A DNA stretch of 64,000 nt from Cupriavidus cauae (GTDB taxonomy: Bacteria; Pseudomonadota; Gammaproteobacteria; Burkholderiales; Burkholderiaceae). The translations under genes were made by a program, and so were the position numbers. The notes below the pieces were generated by a model. That model was not told the origin of the DNA. It saw only the letters and a program-made list of their open reading frames with translations, and did not search any database. Below are positions 25,874 through 33,784 of this stretch, one piece after another; the stretch's first letter is position 1, and each line of letters begins with the position of its first letter. The stretch covers positions 62,001 to 126,000 of the forward strand of contig NZ_VWRN01000035.1 of the NCBI RefSeq assembly GCF_008632125.1. Reading direction: 5' to 3'.

Positions 25874-26613
25874 GTCAAGGTCTCCAGGGTCGACAGATCG
25901 AGCAGTTCGATATCGGCGTAGCGCAGCCGCAGCAGGCCGCGTGCCTCCAGTTCGCGCAGCGCGTGGTTCACGGTCTGCCGGGACAGGCCGAGCATCTGCG
26001 CCAGTTGTTCCTGCGGCAGATGGATCGAGCGATGGGGCTGCCGTGCGGGGTCTTCGGCCGCCGCGGGCGTGTCGCCATAGGAGCGCGCGATGGCCGCGAG
26101 CCGCCGGGCGGTACGCGCCAGCGGGGGCAGCAATTGCGCCTCCTCGACATAGCGGAACGCCTCGCGTGTCTTGCCGGCCAGCAGCTTGCCGAACTCCCGC
26201 CACCAGGCCGGCTGCGCGGCCAGCATCGCGTCGAGCCGGGCGCGCGGGACGTGCCACACCGCCGCACGCGTCGCCGCGCGGGCGTCATGCGTGCGCAGCA
26301 GGCCGTCGAACAGGCAGATCTCCCCGAACCATGCGCCCGCTTCCAGCAGGCCCAGCAGCGCGGCCTTGCCGCCGGCATCGTGCGCATGCACAAGAACCGC
26401 GCCGGCGATCACCGCGTACAGGCCATCGAAGGGATCGCCGCGCTGGAACAGGACCTCGCCAGGTTCCAGCCGGCGCATCGTGCCGCTCTCGAGCAGGGCC
26501 GCGCGCATGTCCTCGGGCAGGCCGCGAAACCAGCTACCCGTGCGCAGCGGGGCGAGCGGATCGGCGGGGTTGTCGGTGCCACGCGTGGGGCAGGCAAGGG
26601 GCGGAATGCCCAT
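25870..26613 (-). CDS. Crp/Fnr family transcriptional regulator
   Basis: 247 residues from ATG 26613 (GGAG six bases upstream; in-frame ATGs further upstream lack this). N-terminal cyclic-nucleotide-binding-like beta-roll (LEPGEVLFQRGDPFDGLYAV, AGAWFGEICLFDG) and a C-terminal winged helix (HLPQEQLAQMLGLSRQTVNH). No Fnr-type N-terminal Cys cluster is present, so it is not an oxygen-sensing Fnr. It is translationally coupled to arylamine N-acetyltransferase and may regulate it or itself. Ligand unknown. Confidence 0.87.
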   Translation of the reverse strand: MGIPPLACPTRGTDNPADPLAPLRTGSWFRGLPEDMRAALLESGTMRRLEPGEVLFQRGDPFDGLYAVIAGAVLVHAHDAGGKAALLGLLEAGAWFGEICLFDGLLRTHDARAATRAAVWHVPRARLDAMLAAQPAWWREFGKLLAGKTREAFRYVEEAQLLPPLARTARRLAAIARSYGDTPAAAEDPARQPHRSIHLPQEQLAQMLGLSRQTVNHALRELEARGLLRLRYADIELLDLSTLETLT

Positions 26614-26992
26614 GGTGGTCTCCATCGTCATCGCGACGCAGGGCAGGGTCGAGGTGAGTCCGTGCGAGCGTCGGTGCGTGCGCCGGTGCGAGTTCGGCAA
26701 GGGCCGGGGACGAGGTCAAGGACCAGCCCAGGGACAAGCCCAGGGACAAGCCCGGACTGTCAAAATTCGGACAGACCGCGTCCGGCGCGCCCATTACTAT
26801 AAATCGATCATGCCGGGCTGGAGCGCGCCAGCCATGCGTCGGAGGTGCGCCAGGAATGCAGCCGAAGTTCGCCCGTGGTGCGCCCGTATTGCGCCCGTAT
26901 TGCGCCCGTATTGCGCCCGTATTGCGCCCGTATTGCGCGGAATCGGTCCGACGGCATGCCGTTCGTAGTCCCCGCTGACAGGAGGAGACGCC
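26614..26992. other. Repeat-rich divergent intergenic region
   Basis: 379 bp between the Crp/Fnr gene (minus) and the Mpo1-like gene (plus). It holds a 12-bp doublet (CCCAGGGACAAG, 26728-26752), an AT-rich ACTATAAATCGATC (26796-26809) that could supply a -10 in either direction, and an 11-bp array. I see no credible gene. Confidence 0.55.
26870..26935. repeat. 11-bp tandem repeat, 6 units
   Basis: Five exact copies of CGCCCGTATTG (26881-26935) are preceded by one imperfect copy CGCCCGTGGTG (26870-26880). Intergenic, about 58 bp before the start codon of the Mpo1-like gene. Confidence 0.9.
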
Positions 26993-27490
26993 ATGAAAAC
27001 GCTGGTCGACCATCTATCCCAATACGCCGCCTACCACCGCGACAGCCGCAACGTCGCGACCCACTTCGTCGGCATCCCGATGATCGTGCTGGCGGTCACG
27101 GCGCTGCTGGCGCGTCCGCAGATCCCGCTCGGCGACGGCGCCGCGATGCTGACGCCGGCCATCGTGGTCTACGTGCTGTCCTGTCTGTTCTACCTGCGGC
27201 TGTCGGCGGGGTTCGGCATCGCGATGACGCTGATCCTTGCCCTGTTCGTCTATGTCGGCCATCTGATCGGAGGACTGTCGACCGCGGCCTGGCTGGCGAT
27301 CGGCATCGGGCTGTTCGTGCTTGGATGGGTGATCCAGTTCGTCGGCCACTATTACGAAGGGCGCAAGCCGGCCTTCGTCGACGATCTTGTCGGGCTGCTG
27401 ATCGGCCCGCTGTTCCTGGTCGCCGAGACGGCTTTTGCGCTGGGCCTGGCGCGCGAAACGCGCGAACGGATGGAGGCGCACGCGCACTGA
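26993..27490 (+). CDS. Mpo1-like (DUF962) membrane protein
   Basis: 165 residues. N-terminal HLSQYAAYHRDSRNVATHFV and the later FVGHYYEGRKPAFVDDLVGL are diagnostic for the DUF962/Mpo1 family, with conserved His residues that in yeast Mpo1 bind iron for alpha-oxidation of 2-hydroxy fatty acids. Four hydrophobic helices. CAGGAGGAGA precedes the ATG by about five bases, a strong ribosome site. Bacterial members are uncharacterised; an iron-dependent lipid dioxygenase role is inferred from yeast. Confidence 0.87.
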   Translation: MKTLVDHLSQYAAYHRDSRNVATHFVGIPMIVLAVTALLARPQIPLGDGAAMLTPAIVVYVLSCLFYLRLSAGFGIAMTLILALFVYVGHLIGGLSTAAWLAIGIGLFVLGWVIQFVGHYYEGRKPAFVDDLVGLLIGPLFLVAETAFALGLARETRERMEAHAH

Positions 27491-27769
27491 ATCGCTATCG
27501 CACGCGCAAGGAGCGGGTCATCGCTCGACACTGCAAAGCACGGCGATGCGCGCCGACAGGAGGGCCCGGGCGTTGCCGCGCACGTGCGTCGATGCATCGG
27601 CGCGACAGAAAGCAGGACTTTTCACCGGGTTTTTACGGGGTTTCAGGGGGGTAACGGGCCAAACCCCCTTGGAAATGCGTCACTTTCCGCTATGATTCGG
27701 TGGCCGCCGCAGCCGTACGCTGTTTTCGCGGGGTTTGCGGCGCCAACCGTTCAACTCTATCTGACCAAT

Positions 27770-28213
27770 ATGGCGACCAAAGCGAAATCGACCGCGAAAG
27801 CTGCAACCAAGACCGCCGCGACCAAGAAGGCACCGGCAACCAAGGCGCCCGTGAAGGCTGCCGCGAAGAAGGCCGCTGCGCCCGCAACCGCAACCCCGCG
27901 TCCGCTGAAGGACACCTTCAACAAATCCAGCCTGGTCGCTCACCTGGTCGCGCAGACGCAAGTCGAGCCGAAGGCCGTGAAGACGGTGCTCGCCCATCTG
28001 GAAAACACCATCGTCAGCGCGCTGCACAAGAAGGGCGCCGGCGAATTCACGCTGCCCGGCCTGCTGAAGATCACCGCGCAACAGGTGCCGGCGAAGAAGA
28101 AGCGCTTCGGCAAGGATCCGTTCACTGGCGAAGAGCGCTGGTTCCCGGCCAAGCCGGCCAGCGTCAAGGTCAAGGTCCGTCCGCTGAAGAAGCTGAAGGA
28201 CGCTGCCGCGTAA
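27770..28213 (+). CDS. HU-like DNA-binding protein with Lys/Ala-rich N-terminal tail
   Basis: 147 residues: an N-terminal 45-residue histone-H1-like tail of Ala, Lys, Thr and Pro (repeating KAAATK-type patterns), then an HU-type fold (FNKSSLVAHLVAQTQVEPKA, HKKGAGEFTLPGLLKITA, FTGEERWFPAKPASVKVK). Such tailed HU proteins occur in Burkholderiales and probably add nonspecific DNA compaction. The tail is N-terminal, whereas mycobacterial HupB has it at the C-terminus. ATG 27770 starts the tail directly; upstream sequence is AT-richer and promoter-like. A strong terminator follows. Confidence 0.88.
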   Translation: MATKAKSTAKAATKTAATKKAPATKAPVKAAAKKAAAPATATPRPLKDTFNKSSLVAHLVAQTQVEPKAVKTVLAHLENTIVSALHKKGAGEFTLPGLLKITAQQVPAKKKRFGKDPFTGEERWFPAKPASVKVKVRPLKKLKDAAA

Positions 28214-28267
28214 TACGTCATCCGACGTGACCGCGACAGGCGGATGCCGGTCGCGGCAAGCAGTGAA

Positions 28268-28295
28268 AAAAGGGAGCCGCATGCGGCTCCCTTTT
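28268..28295 (+). terminator. Intrinsic terminator after the tailed HU gene
   Basis: A perfect 13-bp stem AAAAGGGAGCCGC / GCGGCTCCCTTTT around AT. The A-tract on the left and T-tract on the right suit bidirectional use. Confidence 0.9.
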
Positions 28296-28510
28296 CCGTT
28301 GGCGATGCGTCGGCGAGGAATGCACCGAGGCGAATCGGCGGACAACGAATCGGGCCGCGACGAATGAATTGCGCTGCAGCGGCTCGGGCCGAAACCAATC
28401 GACCTACGGCGCGATGCAGCTACGGCGCGACGCCTTGGATATTGCAATTAACCGCCAGGCATTCGCCCACGCTGACCGGTCATGGCCAGCAGGGCGAGGG
28501 GCGCCTCGTG

Positions 28511-28897
28511 CTAGGCGCTATGGTCCGCCGGCGTGTCCTGCGTATGCGCGCCGTCGCTGAAGCGATCGCGATGGTCCGCGCCATGGCCGCCCTGCGTGAA
28601 GCTGTCGCGCGGGCCGAGGCGGCTGGCGCCTTCGGTGAACACATCGAACTTCTGGGTCGCGCTGCGCGCGCCGTCGGTGTACGGATCGGCGGTGCGCGTT
28701 GCGGCCTTGGCCGACAGCGAGACGGTGGCGCCGATCATCATCGCCACGGTGGGCAGCAGCGCGGCAAGCATCGCGCGGCGGCGCGCATGCCAGCGCTGGC
28801 GCAACGCGCGCAGCCGCTGAGCCGCCAGCGGGGGACGCGGACGGGGCGGGGCGCCGGACGCTCGGTGAGGCACGGTGGTCGGGGTCGTTCGAGTCAT
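28511..28897 (-). CDS. Small exported protein with D-x-F-T-x-G-A repeats
   Basis: 128 residues. AAGGAG lies seven bases before the ATG. A basic, proline-rich N-terminus and a hydrophobic segment (MLAALLPTVAMMIGATVSLS) act as signal or anchor. The C-terminal half carries four degenerate repeats: DPYTDGARS, DVFTEGASR, DSFTQGGHG and DRFSDGAHT. I recall similar DPYTDGA-type small proteins in Burkholderiales, but know of no function. It is divergent from the two-component system and shares with it a 391-bp regulatory region holding palindromes, so it may be a target of that system. Confidence 0.72.
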   Translation of the reverse strand: MTRTTPTTVPHRASGAPPRPRPPLAAQRLRALRQRWHARRRAMLAALLPTVAMMIGATVSLSAKAATRTADPYTDGARSATQKFDVFTEGASRLGPRDSFTQGGHGADHRDRFSDGAHTQDTPADHSA

Positions 28898-29015
28898 GGC
28901 AACACTCCTTCAGATTGGGATCCGGGGCGGTTCTGGGAACCTTGACGAGGGGAGACGGCTTGGCCAAGCACGGTTAGCAGTCTACGAACCGGGCCGGACG
29001 CGGCGGTGACGCCAG

Positions 29016-29033
29016 CCTGACAATTGCGTCAGG
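29016..29033. promoter_or_regulatory. Palindrome CCTGAC-N6-GTCAGG, likely response-regulator site
   Basis: Perfect 6-bp arms around AATTGC. The TGAC/GTCA halves resemble metal-type (CusR/CopR/CzcR) regulator boxes. For the divergent minus-strand gene a -10 TAGACT (28984-28979) puts this palindrome about 52 bp upstream of transcription start, an activator-like location. Confidence 0.45.
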
Positions 29034-29120
29034 ATCGGCGGCGCGCCGCGCACCGCGGGTGGCCGGACAAATACCCGGTGGCAGCACGGCTTGCACGGTG
29101 ATGCCCACGCCGGCGGCAAG

Positions 29121-29163
29121 CTGACAACGTTGACAGGTTCGGGCGGCGGCTTTCACCTATAGT
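29121..29163 (+). promoter_or_regulatory. Autoregulatory promoter of the two-component operon (predicted)
   Basis: CTGACAACGTTGACAG (29121-29136) is a near-palindrome around AACGTT with TGAC halves. A -10 TATAGT lies at 29158-29163; no good -35 is correctly spaced. Start of transcription near 29170 would centre the box at about -41.5, the class II activator position, consistent with positive autoregulation. Confidence 0.42.
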
Positions 29164-29288
29164 TGCCGGAAATGGCGGGCGGAAGCCGTTGGCGCGGACA
29201 TTGCGGGCGACGGCTGTGCCGCGAGTTTGGCGCCAACTGTTTGGCCGCAACTTTGCCGCGAACTTGCCGGACTTGGAGGGCCGGACCC

Positions 29289-29972
29289 ATGAAACTGTTG
29301 TTGGTAGAGGACGAGATCAAGACCGTCGACTATCTGCGCCGTGGGCTGTCGGAAAACGGCTATGTGGTCGACACGGCGACCAACGGGGTCGATGGCCTGC
29401 ACATGGCCTGCACCGAGCCCTACGACGCGATCGTGCTCGACGTGATGCTGCCCGACCTCGACGGCGTGTCGATGCTCAAGTCGCTGCGGCGCGAGCAGCA
29501 GACGCCGGTCATCATGCTGACCGCGCGTGACGATCTGGACGACCGGCTCAATGCCTTCGACGCCGGCGCCGACGATTACCTGGCCAAGCCGTTCTCCTTC
29601 CTCGAGCTGCTGGCCCGCCTCAATGTGCTGACCCGTCGCGGCCGCCAGAGCGAGCCCTCGCAGCTGACGGTCGGCGACCTGCGCATCGACCTGCTGTCGC
29701 GGCGCGCGATGCGCGGCACCCGGCGGCTCGACCTGAGCGCGCGCGAATTCACGCTGCTGTCGGTGCTGGCGCGGCGCCAGTCGCAGATCGTCTCGAAGAC
29801 GGCGATCACCGAGCTGGTCTGGGACATCAGCTTCGACTGCAATACCAATGTGGTGGAGGTGGCGATCAAGCGCCTGCGCGCCAAGCTCGACTGGCCGGGC
29901 GAGCCCAAGCTGCTGCATACCATTCGCGGCATGGGCTATGTGCTCGAATGCCGCGCCGAGGAAATCGCGTGA
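29289..29972 (+). CDS. OmpR/PhoB-type response regulator, heavy-metal subgroup
   Basis: 227 residues. Receiver domain: acidic pocket VEDE, phospho-acceptor Asp in YDAIVLDVMLPDLDG, Thr in IMLTARD and Lys in DYLAKPFSF. The DNA-binding winged helix ends with NVVEVAIKRLRAKLD and HTIRGMGYVLE. The overall sequence resembles CopR/IrlR/CzcR regulators of metal-responsive systems. GGAGG lies about nine bases before ATG 29289. Its stop overlaps the kinase start as GTGA, so the two are translationally coupled. The inducing signal is not known; metal stress is inferred from subfamily. Confidence 0.9.
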   Translation: MKLLLVEDEIKTVDYLRRGLSENGYVVDTATNGVDGLHMACTEPYDAIVLDVMLPDLDGVSMLKSLRREQQTPVIMLTARDDLDDRLNAFDAGADDYLAKPFSFLELLARLNVLTRRGRQSEPSQLTVGDLRIDLLSRRAMRGTRRLDLSAREFTLLSVLARRQSQIVSKTAITELVWDISFDCNTNVVEVAIKRLRAKLDWPGEPKLLHTIRGMGYVLECRAEEIA

Positions 29973-31387
29973 GCCGCCGCCGCTCGATCGCCACGCGGCT
30001 GGCCGCGATGTTCGCCCTCGCGGCGGCGCTGGTGTTCTCGGTCACCGGCTTCGTGATGTATTACGTCCAGTGCGTCGAGCTCGAGAAGCGCCAGCTCGAG
30101 GAGCTCGAGGCGCGCTTCCAGCTGATCGGCCCGAAGGCCGCCCACTACGGCACGCAGCCGCAATGGGAGCGCTTCGGCGCGGTGCTGACCGGCATGACGC
30201 CAGAGGACGACAGCCTGCGCTATTTCGTCGACACGCCGGATGCGCGCTTCCGCTTCGGCAAGCCGTTTCCGCGCGACGCGGTCACCGTGCAGCGTGCGCC
30301 GGATGTCTGGACGGTGCAGTTCGACGACCGCAGCTTCCTGATGCTCAAGCGGATCATTCCCGCGCTGGACGAGCGCCCGGCGCTGGCGCTGGTGGTCGCG
30401 GTCGATCAGGCGCCGTTCTACCAGACCAGCCGCGTGCTGGGTGTCGCGCTGATCGTCTGCTCGGCGCTCGGTGTGCTGGCGGTGGCGGTGCTCGGCTGGC
30501 GCATCGCCAAGGTCGGGCTGGCGCCGATCGAGGCGCTGTCGCGCCATGCCGGCGAGCTCAATCCGCGCAAGCTGGAGCGGCTGCCCGATACCGATCTGCC
30601 GGCCGAGCTGTCCGGCCTGGTGCTGGCGTTCAACGGCGCGCTCGACAAGCTTGAACGCGCCTACGTGCAGCTGTCCGCCTTCAATGCCGATGTCGCGCAT
30701 GAACTGCGCACGCCGCTGGGCAACGTGATCGGCCAGACCCAGGTGGCGCTGTCACGCCCACGCAGCGCGCGCGAGCTGGAGGACATCCTGCAGTCGAACC
30801 TGGAGGATCTGGAACGGCTCGGCCGCATCGTCGTCGACATGCTGTTTCTCGCGCAATCGGACCGCGGTGCGCTGGCGCGCGATCTGGTCGAGGTGTCGGT
30901 CGCGCACGAGGTGCGCCGCAGCGCGGACTTTCTCGACATGCTGTTCGAGGATGCCGGCGCGACGCTGGAGATCGTTGGCGACGCGCGGGCCCGGGTCAAC
31001 GCCTCGCTGCTGCAGCGCGCGATCACCAATCTGCTCGGCAATGCGCTGCAGCATGGCCTGCATGGCCGTCCGGTCGCGGTCGAGATCGGCGACGAGGCCG
31101 GCGTGGTGACGATTGCGGTGCGCAACGAGGCCGACCCGTTGTCCACCGCGCAGATGGACCGGCTGTTCGACCGCTTCTACCGCGTCGACAGCGCGCGCGC
31201 CGACAGCCGCCAGAACCACGGGCTCGGACTGGCCATCGTCAAGGCCATCGCCACAATGCATGGCGGCGCGGTGTTCGCGCGCCAGTCGCGCGGCGTGGTC
31301 TGCATCGGCCTGACGCTGCCGGCGCTGCCGCCGCAGGCGCCGACGTCCGACAGCCTGCCTCCGCTGACACAGGCGGCCACGGCATGA
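29969..31387 (+). CDS. Sensor histidine kinase partner of the metal-type regulator
   Basis: 472 residues from GTG 29969. Two transmembrane helices (about 12-32 and 155-178) flank a roughly 120-residue periplasmic sensor domain. The cytoplasmic part has HAMP, an H-box (VAHELRTPLGNVIGQ), an N-box (NLLGNALQHG) and a G-box (NHGLGLAIVKAIA). It should phosphorylate the upstream regulator. The stop overlaps the next ATG (ATGA), so a third gene is coupled, which is less usual for this family. Confidence 0.9.
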   Translation: MSRRRSIATRLAAMFALAAALVFSVTGFVMYYVQCVELEKRQLEELEARFQLIGPKAAHYGTQPQWERFGAVLTGMTPEDDSLRYFVDTPDARFRFGKPFPRDAVTVQRAPDVWTVQFDDRSFLMLKRIIPALDERPALALVVAVDQAPFYQTSRVLGVALIVCSALGVLAVAVLGWRIAKVGLAPIEALSRHAGELNPRKLERLPDTDLPAELSGLVLAFNGALDKLERAYVQLSAFNADVAHELRTPLGNVIGQTQVALSRPRSARELEDILQSNLEDLERLGRIVVDMLFLAQSDRGALARDLVEVSVAHEVRRSADFLDMLFEDAGATLEIVGDARARVNASLLQRAITNLLGNALQHGLHGRPVAVEIGDEAGVVTIAVRNEADPLSTAQMDRLFDRFYRVDSARADSRQNHGLGLAIVKAIATMHGGAVFARQSRGVVCIGLTLPALPPQAPTSDSLPPLTQAATA

Positions 31388-32982
31388 TCGGCGGCGGCAA
31401 GACGCGCACGCCGCGGCGCGTGCGCATGGCAAGGCGTGTCCGGCGCCTCGTCGTCGCCGCGCTGGCCGCGACCACGGCCGGGCTGATGGTGCTGGCTTCG
31501 GCCTGCAGCCTCACCGCGCAGGACCACGGCGGGCGGGACCCCAGCCGGCACGAACACAGCCGGCACGACCACAGCCGGCAGGACTACAGCCGGCAGGACC
31601 ACAGCCGGCAGGACCACAACGGGCTGGACGACAGCGCGGCGCGCGCGCCCGCCATCGCACCGACCTTCGCCGCGCATCGCGCGCAAGCGCTCGCCGCGCT
31701 GGAAAGCCGGCGCCGCTACGTGTCGGCCGATATGCAAGCCGAGACCGAATGGAATCTGCCGCGCGAATGGCGTCCCGCCGGCACGCCGCGCGGGGGGGCG
31801 CTGCTGGTGCACGGGCTCGGCGATTCGCCGTGGTCCTTCGTCGATATCGCGCCGCGGCTGGCCGAGCGCGGCCTGCTGGTGCGCACGGTGCTGCTGCCCG
31901 GCCATGGCACGGCGCCAGCGGACCTGATGGACATCAGGCTGGAGGACTGGCAGCGCGTGCTGCGCGAGCAGGTCGCGGCGTTGCGGGACACCGTTGGCGA
32001 CGGGCCGCTGTATCTCGGCGGCTTCTCCACCGGCGCCAATCTGGTGCTGGACTATGCGCAGGCCCATGCCGAGATCGCCGGGCTGTTGCTGGTGTCGCCG
32101 GCGCTGCGTTCCGGCAGCCGATGGGAATGGCTGACGCCGTGGCTCGCACCGGTGATGCCGTGGCTGTTGTCGACCGGCGACGACCGGCCGCAGCAGACGC
32201 CGGTCCGCTATCTGAACACGCCGACTAATGGCTTCGCGCAGTACTACCGCAGCAATGTCGCGGCGCGCGCGGCGCTGAACGCGCGCCCTTACGACAAGCC
32301 GGCGCTGCTCATCGTTGCCGAGCACGATTCGGTGGTCGACTCGCATTACGTGCGGCAAGTGTTCGGTACGCGCTTCACGCATCCGGCGAGCCGGCTGATC
32401 TGGTATGGGGCGGAGCAGGGCGATGCGAGCGGCGATGTGCTTGTCGACGCGAGGGCCGATGTGCGCCTCGCTGGAAGCGTCGATGCGAGCGTCGGTGCAA
32501 GCCGCGATGCGAAGGCCGGCGCGAGTGCCGGTACCGGCCGCGTGCTGGTCCGCCCGGACCGCCTGCCGGCAGAGCGCATCAGCCAGTTCTCGCACATGGG
32601 CGTGCTGTTTTCCGATGCCAATCCGCTCTATGGGCGGCAGGGCTCGTTGCGGCTGTGCCTGAACGGTCAGGAGCCGGCCGAGTACCAGCGCTGCGTCGAT
32701 GGCGCCGAGGTCTGGTATTCGGACTGGGGCTATCGGGAGCCCGGCAAGGTGCACGCACGGCTGACCTACAACCCGTATTTCGCATGGCAGACCGGCGTGA
32801 TGTTGTCGGTGCTGGGGTTGGACGGGGCCGCTGGGGCGGTACCGGCCACGGCCTCGGCCACCGCATTGCCAACCAGCTCGGCCACCACCTCGGCCACCGC
32901 ATCGGCCGCGGCATCCTATGCCGCATCCCCTGCTGAATCGGGCACGGCATCCCCCACGGCATCCCCGACGGCATCCCGGTAA
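31384..32982 (+). CDS. Alpha/beta-hydrolase (lipase-like) lipoprotein with His-rich repeats
   Basis: 532 residues. Lipobox LASAC at the end of a hydrophobic N-terminus predicts a lipoprotein. Alpha/beta-hydrolase core: oxyanion loop VHGLGDSPWSF, nucleophile GFSTGAN, acid in VAEHDSVVDSH and His in FSHMGVLF. Three low-complexity parts are unusual: a five-unit HEHSRHDHSRQDY-type repeat just after the lipid anchor (possible metal ligand), an Ala/Ser/Asp-rich insert near 355-385, and a Ser/Thr/Ala-rich C-terminus. It is coupled to the histidine kinase by ATGA. An esterase/lipase role is inferred; the substrate is unknown. Confidence 0.8.
   Translation: MIGGGKTRTPRRVRMARRVRRLVVAALAATTAGLMVLASACSLTAQDHGGRDPSRHEHSRHDHSRQDYSRQDHSRQDHNGLDDSAARAPAIAPTFAAHRAQALAALESRRRYVSADMQAETEWNLPREWRPAGTPRGGALLVHGLGDSPWSFVDIAPRLAERGLLVRTVLLPGHGTAPADLMDIRLEDWQRVLREQVAALRDTVGDGPLYLGGFSTGANLVLDYAQAHAEIAGLLLVSPALRSGSRWEWLTPWLAPVMPWLLSTGDDRPQQTPVRYLNTPTNGFAQYYRSNVAARAALNARPYDKPALLIVAEHDSVVDSHYVRQVFGTRFTHPASRLIWYGAEQGDASGDVLVDARADVRLAGSVDASVGASRDAKAGASAGTGRVLVRPDRLPAERISQFSHMGVLFSDANPLYGRQGSLRLCLNGQEPAEYQRCVDGAEVWYSDWGYREPGKVHARLTYNPYFAWQTGVMLSVLGLDGAAGAVPATASATALPTSSATTSATASAAASYAASPAESGTASPTASPTASR
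31542..31616 (+). repeat. 15-bp in-frame tandem repeat, 5 units
   Basis: Five units of the type CAGCCGGCAGGACCA encode the Ser-Arg-His/Gln-Asp/Glu-His/Tyr repeat after the lipid anchor of the hydrolase. Confidence 0.92.
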
Positions 32983-33016
32983 CGGGCCCGGTCCGCCATC
33001 CTGCGCGGACCGGCCC

Positions 33017-33385
33017 TCAGCCCCCGATCACCTGCTTCGCGTAGCTGGCGCGCTCCATCTCGCGCACCTCGACGCTGATCTGCACCGGCGTGTTGTTGGC
33101 GCCCGAGCGGACGGCTTCGGCGATCACCTCGCAGACCGCCTGGCCCAGCGCCTGCCGCGTCGCCAGGTCGCGGCCGTCGAGAATCGACAGCCGGCCATGG
33201 ACGAAGGCGCGCTCGACCGCTTCGGTCCCCTGGCGGTAGGTCTCCAGCGTGATGCAGCGCGACTTGATATCGGGCTCCTGGAATTGCCCGGAGGCCAGCA
33301 GCGCGGCGTTGGCCTGATCCAGCAGTTCCTCGGGGGAGCAGTTCAGGCGCGCGTTTTCGGTGATTTCAATGACGAGATGGGGCAT
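33017..33385 (-). CDS. 5-carboxymethyl-2-hydroxymuconate isomerase-like protein
   Basis: 122 residues from ATG 33385 (GGAG six bases upstream). It begins Met-Pro, as required for a tautomerase-type Pro catalyst: MPHLVIEITENARL. The remainder (LLDQANAALLASGQFQEPDI, GRDLATRQALGQAVCEVI) fits the CHMI/HpcD (HpaF) family, which isomerises CHM in homoprotocatechuate degradation. No other homoprotocatechuate genes are nearby, so the real substrate may differ. It is convergent with the lipase-like gene. Confidence 0.83.
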   Translation of the reverse strand: MPHLVIEITENARLNCSPEELLDQANAALLASGQFQEPDIKSRCITLETYRQGTEAVERAFVHGRLSILDGRDLATRQALGQAVCEVIAEAVRSGANNTPVQISVEVREMERASYAKQVIGG

Positions 33386-33784
33386 CGGGGACTCCGTCGG
33401 ATGGCGGGAAGAGACAGCGGGCAAAACGCCGGGTGCGTCGAGGCATCGGTGTTCGGTTCGTTCCCCGGCGCACTGCCGCTGTCGGCGGCGATGACGTTCG
33501 CGGGGGTAGTCATGATAAGCGCCGTGCCACGGTCAGGCCAACGCCCGGCGAGGGCGCGCGGCGGTCACCCCGGCGGCCACCCCGAATTTTGGCGCGATAA
33601 TCGGTCCTGCCTTGCCTCCCGTTTCGCGTTCGCCTGCACAATGGGGCGATGCAGGGCCCAGGTCCCGATCCGGTTCGGATCCCGTCCCGATCCCGTTCAG
33701 GAGCCTGTTCCAGATGTCGTTCCCGTTGTCGTTCCCGATTTCGTTCACGATGTCGTTCCCGATTCTCGTCCCGTTTCCGATTCG
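33386..33784. other. Divergent intergenic region with 5'-end repeats
   Basis: About 400 bp between the CHMI-like gene and the TPP enzyme. From about 33664 to the start codon at 33785 it consists of degenerate repeats of GTCGTTCCCGATTT/GATCCCGTTC type (12-15 bp). A GATAAT hexamer at about 33596 may be a -10. No gene seen. Confidence 0.6.
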
